Positions 30,101 to 37,784 of a stretch of 59,605 nt of DNA are shown here, piece after piece (within the stretch, counting starts at the first letter, position 1; each line of letters begins with the position of its first letter). Source of the DNA: Pseudomonadota bacterium. Its GTDB lineage: Bacteria > Pseudomonadota > Gammaproteobacteria > Burkholderiales > Rhodocyclaceae. A program made the translations under genes and the position numbers. Below the pieces are notes generated by a model. It was not told where the DNA came from. It did not search any database and saw nothing but the letters and a program-made list of their open reading frames with translations. Location: positions 1 to 59,605 of the forward strand of contig JAFEFC010000028.1 of NCBI GenBank assembly GCA_018240785.1, in the 5' to 3' direction.

Positions 30101-30851
30101 GAGGTCTAAGGCTCAGCAAGGTGCCGTCATCGAGCCGGCTCATCCAGCGCGTGTTGCTGCCGGTGCGAACCGGGTACTGCTCCAGCAGGGCATCGACATC
30201 CACGAGGCTGGTCTCGCGCGCCCAGGTGAGGAACAGGCGCACGGCCTTCACGCTGGCGCAGCAGGACAGCAGTTGCCCGAGCAAGTCCTTGCGGGGGGAA
30301 CGCAGCCCATCAAAGAGGTTGCGGGCCTCTTCGAGGCTCTGCTTGACGCCCGCTTCGTACAGCATCTCCAGAACGGCACGCTCGGGGGCTGCCACCCGCA
30401 GATCCTCGGGCAAGCCAGGCGGCGTGGTCAGGGTCTTGCCGGCCAGCGCCGTGTCCGGCCAGTCGAACAGGCGGGCGTGGACATAGCGGGCCGGAAAGCG
30501 CGAAGTGAACCAGGCCGGCAACGCGCAACGACTGTCGCCCCACAGCACCAGCGCCTCCCGGCTGCCCAGGTTGTGCCGCACGCCCTGCAGGGCCAGGGCG
30601 CTCTTGCCGCCGACGTGCAGGCCGGGCACGCGCTGTTGCAGGAACTTCAGCGCACCGTAGACCCCGAACTCATCGTTCGGGAAGGCATAGACGCCATGGG
30701 CCAAGCGCACGAGCCACCCGCCGTCGGCATAGTGGGCGGCGAGCTGGGGCGACACCCCGAACTGGCTCAGGGTGGCAAGGTCGAATGGCGCCCCCCGGGG
30801 GAGTCCCGCCTGCAGTCGCTTGATTACCTGGTGCCGAGAATTTAAATCCAT
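30093..30851 (-). CDS. abiEi: AbiEi antitoxin (transcriptional repressor)
   Basis: From the ATG at 30851 the product is 252 residues. It has an N-terminal winged-helix domain (MDLNSRHQVIKRLQAGLPRG...LSQFGVSPQLAAHYADGGWLVRLAHGVYAFP) and the C-terminal antitoxin domain (PGLPEDLRVAAPERAVLEMLYE...). AbiEi neutralises AbiEii and represses its own operon. A longer frame begins at 30920 with a hydrophobic stretch unlike the family. There is no ribosome site before 30851, and an inverted repeat abuts the ATG. It is transcribed before the toxin gene. Confidence 0.9.
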   Translation of the reverse strand: MDLNSRHQVIKRLQAGLPRGAPFDLATLSQFGVSPQLAAHYADGGWLVRLAHGVYAFPNDEFGVYGALKFLQQRVPGLHVGGKSALALQGVRHNLGSREALVLWGDSRCALPAWFTSRFPARYVHARLFDWPDTALAGKTLTTPPGLPEDLRVAAPERAVLEMLYEAGVKQSLEEARNLFDGLRSPRKDLLGQLLSCCASVKAVRLFLTWARETSLVDVDALLEQYPVRTGSNTRWMSRLDDGTLLSLRPHG

Positions 30852-30865
30852 GTTATAAAAATAAC
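30852..30865 (-). promoter_or_regulatory. Inverted repeat abutting the abiEi start
   Basis: GTTAT and ATAAC arms are separated by four A/T bases directly before the ATG. On the minus strand TTGATT and TATAAC hexamers with a 17-bp spacer overlap it, promoter-like, but the TATAAC touches the start codon. AbiEi proteins are known to bind inverted repeats in their own promoter, so this is a candidate operator. The promoter reading is doubtful because of the spacing. Confidence 0.4.
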
Positions 30866-31074
30866 ACAGAATCCAATCAACCCCTAGAGCCATTGCAAAA
30901 ACGTGCAGGGAAAGTAGCATAAGGCTTTATTTATCGTGCAGCATCTAATCGACCTTCGGCCCGAGCCAACCCGGCTCTGCCGGCCGCAACCCGCCCTCCT
31001 GATCGCGGTCTATGCTGGAGGGCAGGCCACGACCGGCCGCTCCGCGAGGTGAGGCACCACTGAAGCCGAGGCAT

Positions 31075-31443
31075 ATGAGCATGACCACCCACACGCACAA
31101 CGGGCGCTGGAGCCACCGGCTGGGCCGGGGGGCTGGCCGTGCCTGGCGTGGATACCTGCGCCGCGAGCAGCGTGTCGCCGGCTGGCTGGTGACGCGCGGG
31201 GTGCCTGCGGGCGCAGCGACGGCGGTGCTCTGGATCGTCAAGCTGGCCGTACTTGGCATGCTGCTTTACACCGTATCCTGGCTCGTCCTGCTGCTGGCCT
31301 TTGCGGTGGTCGCCGCATGGCTCGCACGGAACGTCGATTCCGATGATGAGGGCCAGCCGGAATGGCGCGAAGGGCACGGCGGCTTTGGTCTGTACGACAA
31401 GAATGAGTGGCGCCACGACACGGGCGACCCCAACGAGCCGTAG
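31075..31443 (+). CDS. DUF3742 family ICE protein
   Basis: The ATG at 31075 gives 122 residues with a basic N-terminus, a hydrophobic central hairpin (TAVLWIVKLAVLGMLLYTVSWLVLLLAFAVVAAWLA) and a C-terminus WREGHGGFGLYDKNEWRHDTGDP typical of DUF3742. Family members are small membrane proteins near the traG end of PFGI-1-type ICEs. It is the only plus-strand gene within the transfer region. Function unknown. Confidence 0.85.
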   Translation: MSMTTHTHNGRWSHRLGRGAGRAWRGYLRREQRVAGWLVTRGVPAGAATAVLWIVKLAVLGMLLYTVSWLVLLLAFAVVAAWLARNVDSDDEGQPEWREGHGGFGLYDKNEWRHDTGDPNEP

Positions 31444-31470
31444 CGGTTGCAGCGGCACGAGTGAATGCCC

Positions 31471-33000
31471 TTACTTGGCAGCGCCTTTCGCTGCCGTCAT
31501 CGCAAGGCGAGAGCCACCACCTCCAGCCGCCTTTGCGTCGCCGGTAGCGACGGTAAGCGCTCCAAGAATGTTGCCTGCCCGTACACCAGCCCAGGCCAGT
31601 GCCATCACCCAGAACGTCGGCAGCACGATGAACATCATCGCCATGACGAAGTTCAGCAGCATGTCGCCGAACGCATTGTTCAGGCCGATCAAGGGATCAA
31701 AGTTGGCATGCGGCCTGTCGGCGCCAAACCCCCGGCCGTAGAGCGCGTCCAGGAGCGTGCTGTCGATCCAGCGCGCGAGCTGGAACCAGAAATCCACGAA
31801 GAACAGCGCGAACTGGACGCAGCTCACAGTCACCGCCGTCTTCAGGTCGTAGGTGCCGATCAGCAGCACCAGCGGGATGCAGATGACGAGCGCCATCTTG
31901 AGCATCGTCAGCACCATCGGCAGCGCCTGGCGCACCACGTCCATCGCGGGTAAGAAGCCCAGCGCGCCAACGGTCATCCCCAGGTCGCCCGCGCCGCGCG
32001 TGACGATGTTCGGCAGCGTCTTGTCGACCTGGCCGCCGTAGTCGGTGTAGATGGCGCCCTGGTTCATTTTCTGCTGCCGGGGTGAGACGACGGCGCGAAT
32101 CACCGCGTCATTTACCTCGCCTTGCGACAGGAAGCCCACCCAGCGCCCGATGCGGGTCAGCAGGTCCGGGGCGACCTGTGCCAGAAGCCGGCCGCGCAGT
32201 CCCTGATCGCCATCGGCCCACCACTGCCGGCAGGACGGATAGCCTCCGCCGCTGTCTACCTGTGCCAGGCCCGCATCGCGGGCCGCGTCGTAAGGCCAGG
32301 CCGTGCGCGGAGTTTTGGAGCGATAGGTGTCATAGAAGCCGGGCGTGTCGAGGAAGTACCTCGATCCGATCCAGGTGACGTCGTTCATCTGCTCATCGGA
32401 GAGCGTCGGCCGGCTCATGAACAGCTTGGCGCGCGACGGCCCGTAGCAGTCGTTCGTGAAGTCGGCAACCTCCTGTGCCAGCACCGGGTCATCGATGCGT
32501 GTGGCATCGACATCCATGCGAATCTGACGCAGGTCGTTGCCGCAGGGAATCGCTGCCACCGCGGCGCCCGTGACCGCCTTCGAGATGGAATGCATGAAGA
32601 ACCACCACACCGGCACCAGCGCACTCTGGTTGTCGAGCGTGGTGTAGACGTTGGCCCAGCCCGTGTCGTTGGGCAGCGGGACGCTGACCTGACATTGCGC
32701 GGAGCGCGTGGTGTCGAACTTGATCGTGGCGAGATCCACCGGGACGAACGGGATGCCGGCGAACAGGATGACCACGATCGCCACCCACACCCGGTTCTCG
32801 ATGCGCATCGACGACAGCACGCCCTTGTTCCCCTCATCCGCGCCTTCGCTGCGGGCCTTGAGCCATTCCTGGATCACGATCGCCACAAACGGCAGCGCGA
32901 ACACGCCGCTGGCAACGAGGATGTTCCAGATGCCATTGCTGACCACCCAGGCCAGCAGGGTCAGGTAATACTCCAGGTAGTCCGTGGTGTAGAGCGTCAT
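31471..33000 (-). CDS. Conjugal transfer protein with TraG N-terminal-like domain
   Basis: The 509-residue inner-membrane protein begins MTLYTTDYLEYYLTLLAW. It has membrane segments near residues 10-40 and 70-90, a long periplasmic portion with conserved cysteines (CGNDL, CYGPS, CRQWW), and a C-terminal cluster of four or five hydrophobic segments. This matches the TraG N-terminal domain of F-type and ICE systems, involved in mating-pair stabilisation. It is the last gene of the long transfer operon. Confidence 0.88.
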   Translation of the reverse strand: MTLYTTDYLEYYLTLLAWVVSNGIWNILVASGVFALPFVAIVIQEWLKARSEGADEGNKGVLSSMRIENRVWVAIVVILFAGIPFVPVDLATIKFDTTRSAQCQVSVPLPNDTGWANVYTTLDNQSALVPVWWFFMHSISKAVTGAAVAAIPCGNDLRQIRMDVDATRIDDPVLAQEVADFTNDCYGPSRAKLFMSRPTLSDEQMNDVTWIGSRYFLDTPGFYDTYRSKTPRTAWPYDAARDAGLAQVDSGGGYPSCRQWWADGDQGLRGRLLAQVAPDLLTRIGRWVGFLSQGEVNDAVIRAVVSPRQQKMNQGAIYTDYGGQVDKTLPNIVTRGAGDLGMTVGALGFLPAMDVVRQALPMVLTMLKMALVICIPLVLLIGTYDLKTAVTVSCVQFALFFVDFWFQLARWIDSTLLDALYGRGFGADRPHANFDPLIGLNNAFGDMLLNFVMAMMFIVLPTFWVMALAWAGVRAGNILGALTVATGDAKAAGGGGSRLAMTAAKGAAK

Positions 33001-33015
33001 GCCCGCTTCCTGGTC

Positions 33016-33369
33016 TCACCCGTGCCGCAACGCTTGGCCGGCTTCCAGTGCGACCACGGCGATCACGACCGCAATCTCCGTTCGCAGCAGGCGCTGATGC
33101 GTCTCGCGGGACGACTCCCGCCGCAACAGGCGCCGACGCATCCACCACCAGCCGTAAGCCGCCGCCCCGTAGAGGCAAAGCCGCCACACGAAGAAGTGGC
33201 CAGCGTGCGCCTGCAGCCAGTGCTGCCAGCCTTCGACACCGCCGATCATGTGGATGCCGGCGATGTTCACCGCCGCCGCAACTGCCACCACCAACAGAGT
33301 GCACAGCAACGCCACACCGACGCGGCGGTTGAACAGCCAAGGCAACCGCGGCCAGCTCACCCGGCTCAT
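33016..33369 (-). CDS. Small membrane protein in the transfer operon
   Basis: The 117-residue protein has three hydrophobic segments (about residues 17-38, 60-75 and 97-112) and a basic middle (WWWMRRRLLRRE). It overlaps the TIGR03755 stop by 4 bp and precedes the TraG-N gene by 15 bp, so it belongs to the operon. I do not recognise a family with certainty; similar short proteins occupy this slot in related ICEs. Confidence 0.75.
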   Translation of the reverse strand: MSRVSWPRLPWLFNRRVGVALLCTLLVVAVAAAVNIAGIHMIGGVEGWQHWLQAHAGHFFVWRLCLYGAAAYGWWWMRRRLLRRESSRETHQRLLRTEIAVVIAVVALEAGQALRHG

Positions 33370-34772
33370 GGGGCAACGCTCCGTGGCTTCTGAACTTCCC
33401 GCAGCCGGTCGCGCAGGGTGTCGCCCTCGAAGACGCCGCGCGAGCCGGCCGCGCGGGTGCTGTGGCGCTGGACGATCGCCATCGCCGCGTTGCCGGCCAA
33501 CGTGCGGCGCAGCTCCAGCTCAGTCTTGAGGTTGTCGATCTCCTGCTCCAGCGCCTTGTTCTCCTGGTCGACCGCCTGCACGGCCAGTTCGTTGGCGGCG
33601 ACGTTCGGCTCCTTCTTGCCGGTCAGCAACGTGCGTTGCAGCAGCAAGGCCTTCTCCAGCACGCTCGACAGCGCCGCCTCCGACGCCAGGCGCTTGCCCA
33701 GCACGTCCTGGTCGGGTTCGTCACGCAGGGCCTCGATCACGCCGCGGGTAATCGGCAGCGAGCTGCTGCCAGCCGCGTCGAGATTGCTCGGCGTCGTTGG
33801 TCGGGCGCCCGACACCAGTTCCTGCAACACCAGCAGCTTGGTCTCGTACTCTTCCTGAATCACCGGCGTGAGGCCGACGCCTGGCGTGGTCTGGGTCTTC
33901 GTGCAGTTTTCGCAGGTGCGTTGCTCGCGTTCGCCCAGCACGCGGTTCGCAAAGGCCGCGGCCTCGCCAGGCGATGACCACGTCTGGCAAGTCAGGCGGT
34001 TGCCGCAGGCGCCACGCGCGAGCGACGACGTATCGGTGGCGCTGCGGCCGTTGAGCAGGTTGTAGCCCGCACGCGTCACGTCGCCGACCACCTTGATCGA
34101 ACTCTGCCCGGCGCCGCCCGCGCTGCCGCCGCCGACCCAGGGCACGCCGTTGTTCCCCTTGTTGGATTCGGCCTGCTCGACGGCGGAGACGGCATCGGTA
34201 CTGGCGACCGCGTCCCGCAGCGCCATTCCCTCGGCGAGTTGGTCCCAGCCGGCCTGGCCGCCGGCCATTTCCGCCATCCGATTGGCGATGGCCCGGCAGG
34301 TCATCTTCGAGCGATCGAAGTCCAGACGCGCCTGGAGGATGCCGTTGGTCAGCAGGTTGTAGAGCCCCGGGTCGGCGCGCTGGATGATCAGGGCCGGCAG
34401 TGAGGCCACGGCGGCGGTGGCGTTCTGGATCACGTTACTCATGATCGTCTGGAAGCCGTTGGTGATTCCGTTGAGCTGGTTCTGCAGCGTCGTGGTGATG
34501 CTCATGTCGCCGCAGATCAGGTTGCTGTTCCAGCCGACCCCCACACCGATGCCCTGCATGTTGCCGGCGCCGCCCATCGACACGGCACGGCCGCCGCCGA
34601 TGCTGTAAAGGACGTCATCACCGATCACGCTGCCACTGACGCTCACGCCATTGGGATCGATGCGGGTCTGCGCCCAGGCGACGCCGACGAGCAACGGGAT
34701 AGCTGCCACGAGCAGCATGGCCCGCAGGTGCGGCATCACGCAGCGCAGGAAGTCAGGGAGGGATGCGTTCAT
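33366..34772 (-). CDS. ICE protein, TIGR03755 (PFL_4711) family
   Basis: From the ATG at 34772 the product is 468 residues with a signal peptide (MNASLPDFLRCVMPHLRAMLLVAAIPLLVGVAWA). It has the glycine-rich segment SIGGGRAVSMGGAGNMQGIGVG, and conserved cysteines including CGNRLTC and CENC. A coiled coil near residues 395-430 (NKALEQEIDNLKTELELRR) follows. The family resembles TraH/TraW-side assembly proteins in being exported and disulfide-bonded; its exact role is unknown. Confidence 0.88.
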   Translation of the reverse strand: MNASLPDFLRCVMPHLRAMLLVAAIPLLVGVAWAQTRIDPNGVSVSGSVIGDDVLYSIGGGRAVSMGGAGNMQGIGVGVGWNSNLICGDMSITTTLQNQLNGITNGFQTIMSNVIQNATAAVASLPALIIQRADPGLYNLLTNGILQARLDFDRSKMTCRAIANRMAEMAGGQAGWDQLAEGMALRDAVASTDAVSAVEQAESNKGNNGVPWVGGGSAGGAGQSSIKVVGDVTRAGYNLLNGRSATDTSSLARGACGNRLTCQTWSSPGEAAAFANRVLGEREQRTCENCTKTQTTPGVGLTPVIQEEYETKLLVLQELVSGARPTTPSNLDAAGSSSLPITRGVIEALRDEPDQDVLGKRLASEAALSSVLEKALLLQRTLLTGKKEPNVAANELAVQAVDQENKALEQEIDNLKTELELRRTLAGNAAMAIVQRHSTRAAGSRGVFEGDTLRDRLREVQKPRSVAP

Positions 34773-34782
34773 CGTGGGTTTC

Positions 34783-35727
34783 TCACATGAAATCGACGCT
34801 GCCGAGAAAGACCTGGCCACGGCGCCGGCAGCAGGCGTACGGTCGCCACAAGGCCCAGGCGTAGTCGCCTTGCCGGGCCTGCACGCGGGGGCGGCTGTGT
34901 GGGAAGACCACGCAACTGTTCGAGAGCGTCGGCGTCAGCTCCTGCCACTTGCCCGTCGAGGCGTCGGTCTCCATCAGCGCGCCGGCTGGCCAGTAGCCGT
35001 CACGGGCATTGGCCAGCAGCGGCTGGTACACGTGAATCTGGTTGCGGCGCGTCACGATGTCGCCCGCGCGCTGCGCGACCACGGCGCCGCTCTTGTGGTC
35101 GTCGGTCTGATGCAGAAAGCCACCGCGGGGATACACGTTGCCCCAGAGATTCAGGCCAGTGCGCGTACCGATCTCGCGCAGGCCGGGAACCAGCGCTTCC
35201 GGGTACGCCATCTCGGGGACGTTGTAGCGCCAGGCCAGCGTGTCGAGCGTGCTCAACAGATACGGCATGAAGGCGGTGCCTGCACCTTCGCAGGTGTAAC
35301 CGGACGTGCTGGCGAACTGGCGGAACACCATCCCGGCTGGATGGCCGACGACATCGGCGTTCTTGAACTTGGCGAGGTTGTTCTCGTTGTCGTGGTTGGT
35401 CGTACCGTCACCGCCTGCCTTGGCGGTTGGGTTGGGCATGCTCATCGCCCTGACTTCCAGCCAGGGGTTCTCGCCGGTGTTCGAGTAGCTCGACACCACC
35501 GCATCGGGGACGTAGTGGCGCACCTTGACGGAGGTGCGCACCGAACAGCCGAATCGCCCGCAGTTCAGCCAGTAGCAAACGCCCACGACGCGGTAGTCTA
35601 GGCAGTCGCGGGACAGCGCCGACGAGACGATGGTGGCCGTGTCCAGAGCCAACGTCGACGTGGCCGCGCTCAGCAGCAGCGAGGCGACCGTGGCGTGCAA
35701 GCGCGAGGACGCCAACAGGAGGCTCAC
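34783..35727 (-). CDS. ICE protein, TIGR03756 (PFL_4710) family, TraU-like
   Basis: A GTG at 35727 overlapping the TIGR03757 stop (GTGA) gives 314 residues with a signal peptide ending near STLA-LDTATIVSSAL. TraU-like features are CLDYRVVGVCYWLNCGRFGC, HYVPDAVVSSYSNTGENPW and a final WRPYACCRRRGQVFLGSVDF. TraU-type proteins are exported cysteine-rich factors for mating-pair formation. A longer upstream frame exists but reads through TIGR03757. Confidence 0.87.
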   Translation of the reverse strand: MSLLLASSRLHATVASLLLSAATSTLALDTATIVSSALSRDCLDYRVVGVCYWLNCGRFGCSVRTSVKVRHYVPDAVVSSYSNTGENPWLEVRAMSMPNPTAKAGGDGTTNHDNENNLAKFKNADVVGHPAGMVFRQFASTSGYTCEGAGTAFMPYLLSTLDTLAWRYNVPEMAYPEALVPGLREIGTRTGLNLWGNVYPRGGFLHQTDDHKSGAVVAQRAGDIVTRRNQIHVYQPLLANARDGYWPAGALMETDASTGKWQELTPTLSNSCVVFPHSRPRVQARQGDYAWALWRPYACCRRRGQVFLGSVDFM

Positions 35728-36173
35728 GGCTGCGTGCTCCGGTATGCGTCGATGCGCGCAATGGCGCGGGGGACATCGGGCTCGCCGTAGACCACGTAGC
35801 GCCGATCGACCACCACCGCGGGAATCCTGACGATACCCAACCCCCAAGCCTCCGCGACACCCTGATAGGCGTGGCCGATGCGGTGCTGCAGCGCCTCACC
35901 GCCGGCATGCAACCGCTGCCGCACCAGGGCCGCGGCCTGTCGCGGGTCGGTCGGCAGGTGCGCCGCGAGTTCGATCTCGATGCGCGCAGCATGGTCCAGT
36001 TCGATGACCCGCGCGCCAGCCGGAGCCTGCACCGGGTGATGGCTGTCGGTGACGACGAGCACATCGGCGGCGGTTGCGATGGGGCCGAGCAGCGCGGCGC
36101 ACAGTCCGGCGGTCAGTCTGGCCGCCAGGGGACGCCGCGAGGCAGCAGGAAGGTTGGGGGAATGAACCGGCAC
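35724..36173 (-). CDS. ICE protein, TIGR03757 (PFL_4709) family
   Basis: The 149-residue exported protein has a signal peptide ending near GPIATA-ADVLVVTDSHHPV. The domain AAHLPTDPRQAAALVRQRL...GVAEAWGLGIVRIPAVVVDRRYVVYGEPDV resembles the thioredoxin-like TrbC-type fold without a CxxC pair. Such proteins assist pilin or mating-pair assembly. It is separated from upstream radC by 165 bp, while downstream genes are tightly coupled. Confidence 0.87.
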   Translation of the reverse strand: MPVHSPNLPAASRRPLAARLTAGLCAALLGPIATAADVLVVTDSHHPVQAPAGARVIELDHAARIEIELAAHLPTDPRQAAALVRQRLHAGGEALQHRIGHAYQGVAEAWGLGIVRIPAVVVDRRYVVYGEPDVPRAIARIDAYRSTQP

Positions 36174-36338
36174 GGCGCGCCTCCGCGGAGTCGATGCAGG
36201 CTCGTAGTCGAACGCAATGCCGATCAGGGAACGACAAGGAAACCGAAACCGCTCAGCCCCGATTTCCTGCGGAAGAACGAAAAGGAAGCGGGAGCCAATG
36301 GCTCCCGTGGTGATGAAAAAAATGCGTCTGGGATGCTG

Positions 36339-36833
36339 CTACAACAGGCCGGCTTCGGCGAATGAGAACGGACTGCCCTTGCCGACGATGAAGTGATCCA
36401 GCACCCGGACGTCGATGGTGGCCAGCGCGCTCGTCAGCCGCTCGGTGATCGCACGATCGGCGGCTGAAGGCTCGGTTTTCCCCGAGGGGTGCTGATGCGC
36501 CAGGATCAGGGCCGAAGCGTTGAGCGCCAGTGCGCGCTGAACCAAGACCCGTGGATACACCGGCGTCTGGTCGACCGTGCCCTTGAACAGCGGCTCAAAG
36601 GCGAGCACTTGGTGCTGGCTGTTGAGAAACACGACGGCCAGGATTTCGTTCGGCTCCGCGACCAGTTTCAGGCGCAGGTAGTCGCGCACGGCGGCGGGAC
36701 TCTCCAGTACTGGACCGCCCCTGAACACGCGGTTCTCCAGCAGCATGATCGCCTGCCGGATGATCCAGTCTTCGTGCTGGGCGGCGATCAGGGTGAGCGA
36801 CTCCGGGCCGGAGTCGGCGATAACAAGAGACAT
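36339..36833 (-). CDS. radC: RadC family JAB/MPN-domain protein
   Basis: The 164-residue protein is the short, mobile-element form of RadC, lacking the N-terminal helix-hairpin-helix of chromosomal RadC. The JAMM metalloprotease-like site is complete: NEILAVVFLNSQ, then H113-Q-H115-PSG and D126. The family name reflects an old misassignment to DNA repair; ICE copies are often anti-restriction-associated. It interrupts the transfer operon and has its own structured leader. Confidence 0.93.
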   Translation of the reverse strand: MSLVIADSGPESLTLIAAQHEDWIIRQAIMLLENRVFRGGPVLESPAAVRDYLRLKLVAEPNEILAVVFLNSQHQVLAFEPLFKGTVDQTPVYPRVLVQRALALNASALILAHQHPSGKTEPSAADRAITERLTSALATIDVRVLDHFIVGKGSPFSFAEAGLL

Positions 36834-37066
36834 GGCGAACCTCCAATGGATGAGATCGGAGGGCGCCTGCTCCTGGAGGGCAAACCCTCCTGGGACGATA
36901 GGAATGGAACGGGTGACGAGCGGGCATCCACCACCGCAAATGCAGTGGTTGTTCGCGGCAACGGATGCGATGCGAACGGGTTTCGATCAACGCGGACCCG
37001 CCGCGCCGTAGCCTTGAGGATCGATGGCTACCTGGGCATGTCACCGGCACCGCCGGTGGGCATGTC
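36834..37066 (-). promoter_or_regulatory. Structured 5' leader of radC (candidate radC RNA motif)
   Basis: Reading on the minus strand there are, in order: a hairpin with CCGGC/GCCGG inner stem, a GTAGCC/GGCTAC hairpin, a CGCGG/CCGCG hairpin, and, 42 bp before the ATG, a perfect GGAGGG/CCCTCC hairpin (36875-36890) adjacent to TCGTCCCA. The first ~56 bp are nearly identical to 57924-57978 with compensatory changes in the stem. The known radC RNA motif occurs in the 5' leaders of radC, methyltransferase and anti-restriction genes of mobile elements. The leader overlaps the 3' end of the thioredoxin-like gene. Confidence 0.55.
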
Positions 37067-37771
37067 TTCGGAATGGGCAGGTTCGGCAACGGTCGTACCG
37101 CTGGCGGCGAGCAGGTCGATGGCCGACAGCAAGGCATCACCTTCGACAGGCCCGTGCAGCAGGAGGGTCTTGCCGGTCTCGCGGTCGCGCAGTTGCAAGG
37201 CCGGTGTGGCCGCGATGCCCTGCTCCGCGGCTTCCACCGCCTGAGCACGGATGACGGCATCGGGGCGATCGCTCTCGAGACAGCCCTGCATGGCTGGCGT
37301 GAGCTCGGGATAGTGCAGGCTCGCCGGCACACCCTGCCCGTCGCCACGGGTGTTCGCGTAGAGCCACGCCACGGCCTGCCAGAACGTGGTATGTCCCCCC
37401 GTCTCGCCCGCGCACTCCGCCAGGCGTGCCCCGGCCGTCGCGGCCGGCTCGTGCACGGACAGCGGCAGGTGATGCCACTGCCAGTACACCTCGGGATGGG
37501 CGTCGATCCAGCGCTTGAGCGCGGGGAAGTAGGCCCGGCAGTGCGGACACTCCAGGTCGGCGTACCCGATCAACGTGAAGCGCGCATCGGCACGGCCATA
37601 CAGCCAGGGCGGGCCGGCCGGTTTCGGCGCTTCGGACCCGGCGGCGGCCAGGGGCATGGAATCGGTTGCCGGATGCGGCGCGCGCAACAGCATCCACGAG
37701 GCCACTGCAATCGTCGCCACGATCAGCAGACCGATCCGGGGATGACGGAGGGCGAAGGAAGGCATGCGCAT
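37028..37771 (-). CDS. Exported DsbA/DsbG-like thioredoxin-fold protein
   Basis: From the ATG at 37771 the product is 247 residues with a membrane anchor or signal (IGLLIVATIAVASWMLL). The thioredoxin active site CPHC is at residues 75-78 in GYADLECPHCRAYFPALKRW, and a cis-proline-region IAATPALQL follows. It probably forms or isomerises disulfides in the many cysteine-rich exported transfer proteins. It begins 13 bp after the VirB4-like ATPase stop. Its last codons (DMPTGGAGDMPR) lie in the radC leader hairpin. Confidence 0.87.
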   Translation of the reverse strand: MRMPSFALRHPRIGLLIVATIAVASWMLLRAPHPATDSMPLAAAGSEAPKPAGPPWLYGRADARFTLIGYADLECPHCRAYFPALKRWIDAHPEVYWQWHHLPLSVHEPAATAGARLAECAGETGGHTTFWQAVAWLYANTRGDGQGVPASLHYPELTPAMQGCLESDRPDAVIRAQAVEAAEQGIAATPALQLRDRETGKTLLLHGPVEGDALLSAIDLLAASGTTVAEPAHSEDMPTGGAGDMPR

Positions 37772-37784
37772 CGTGTCGCTCCCG

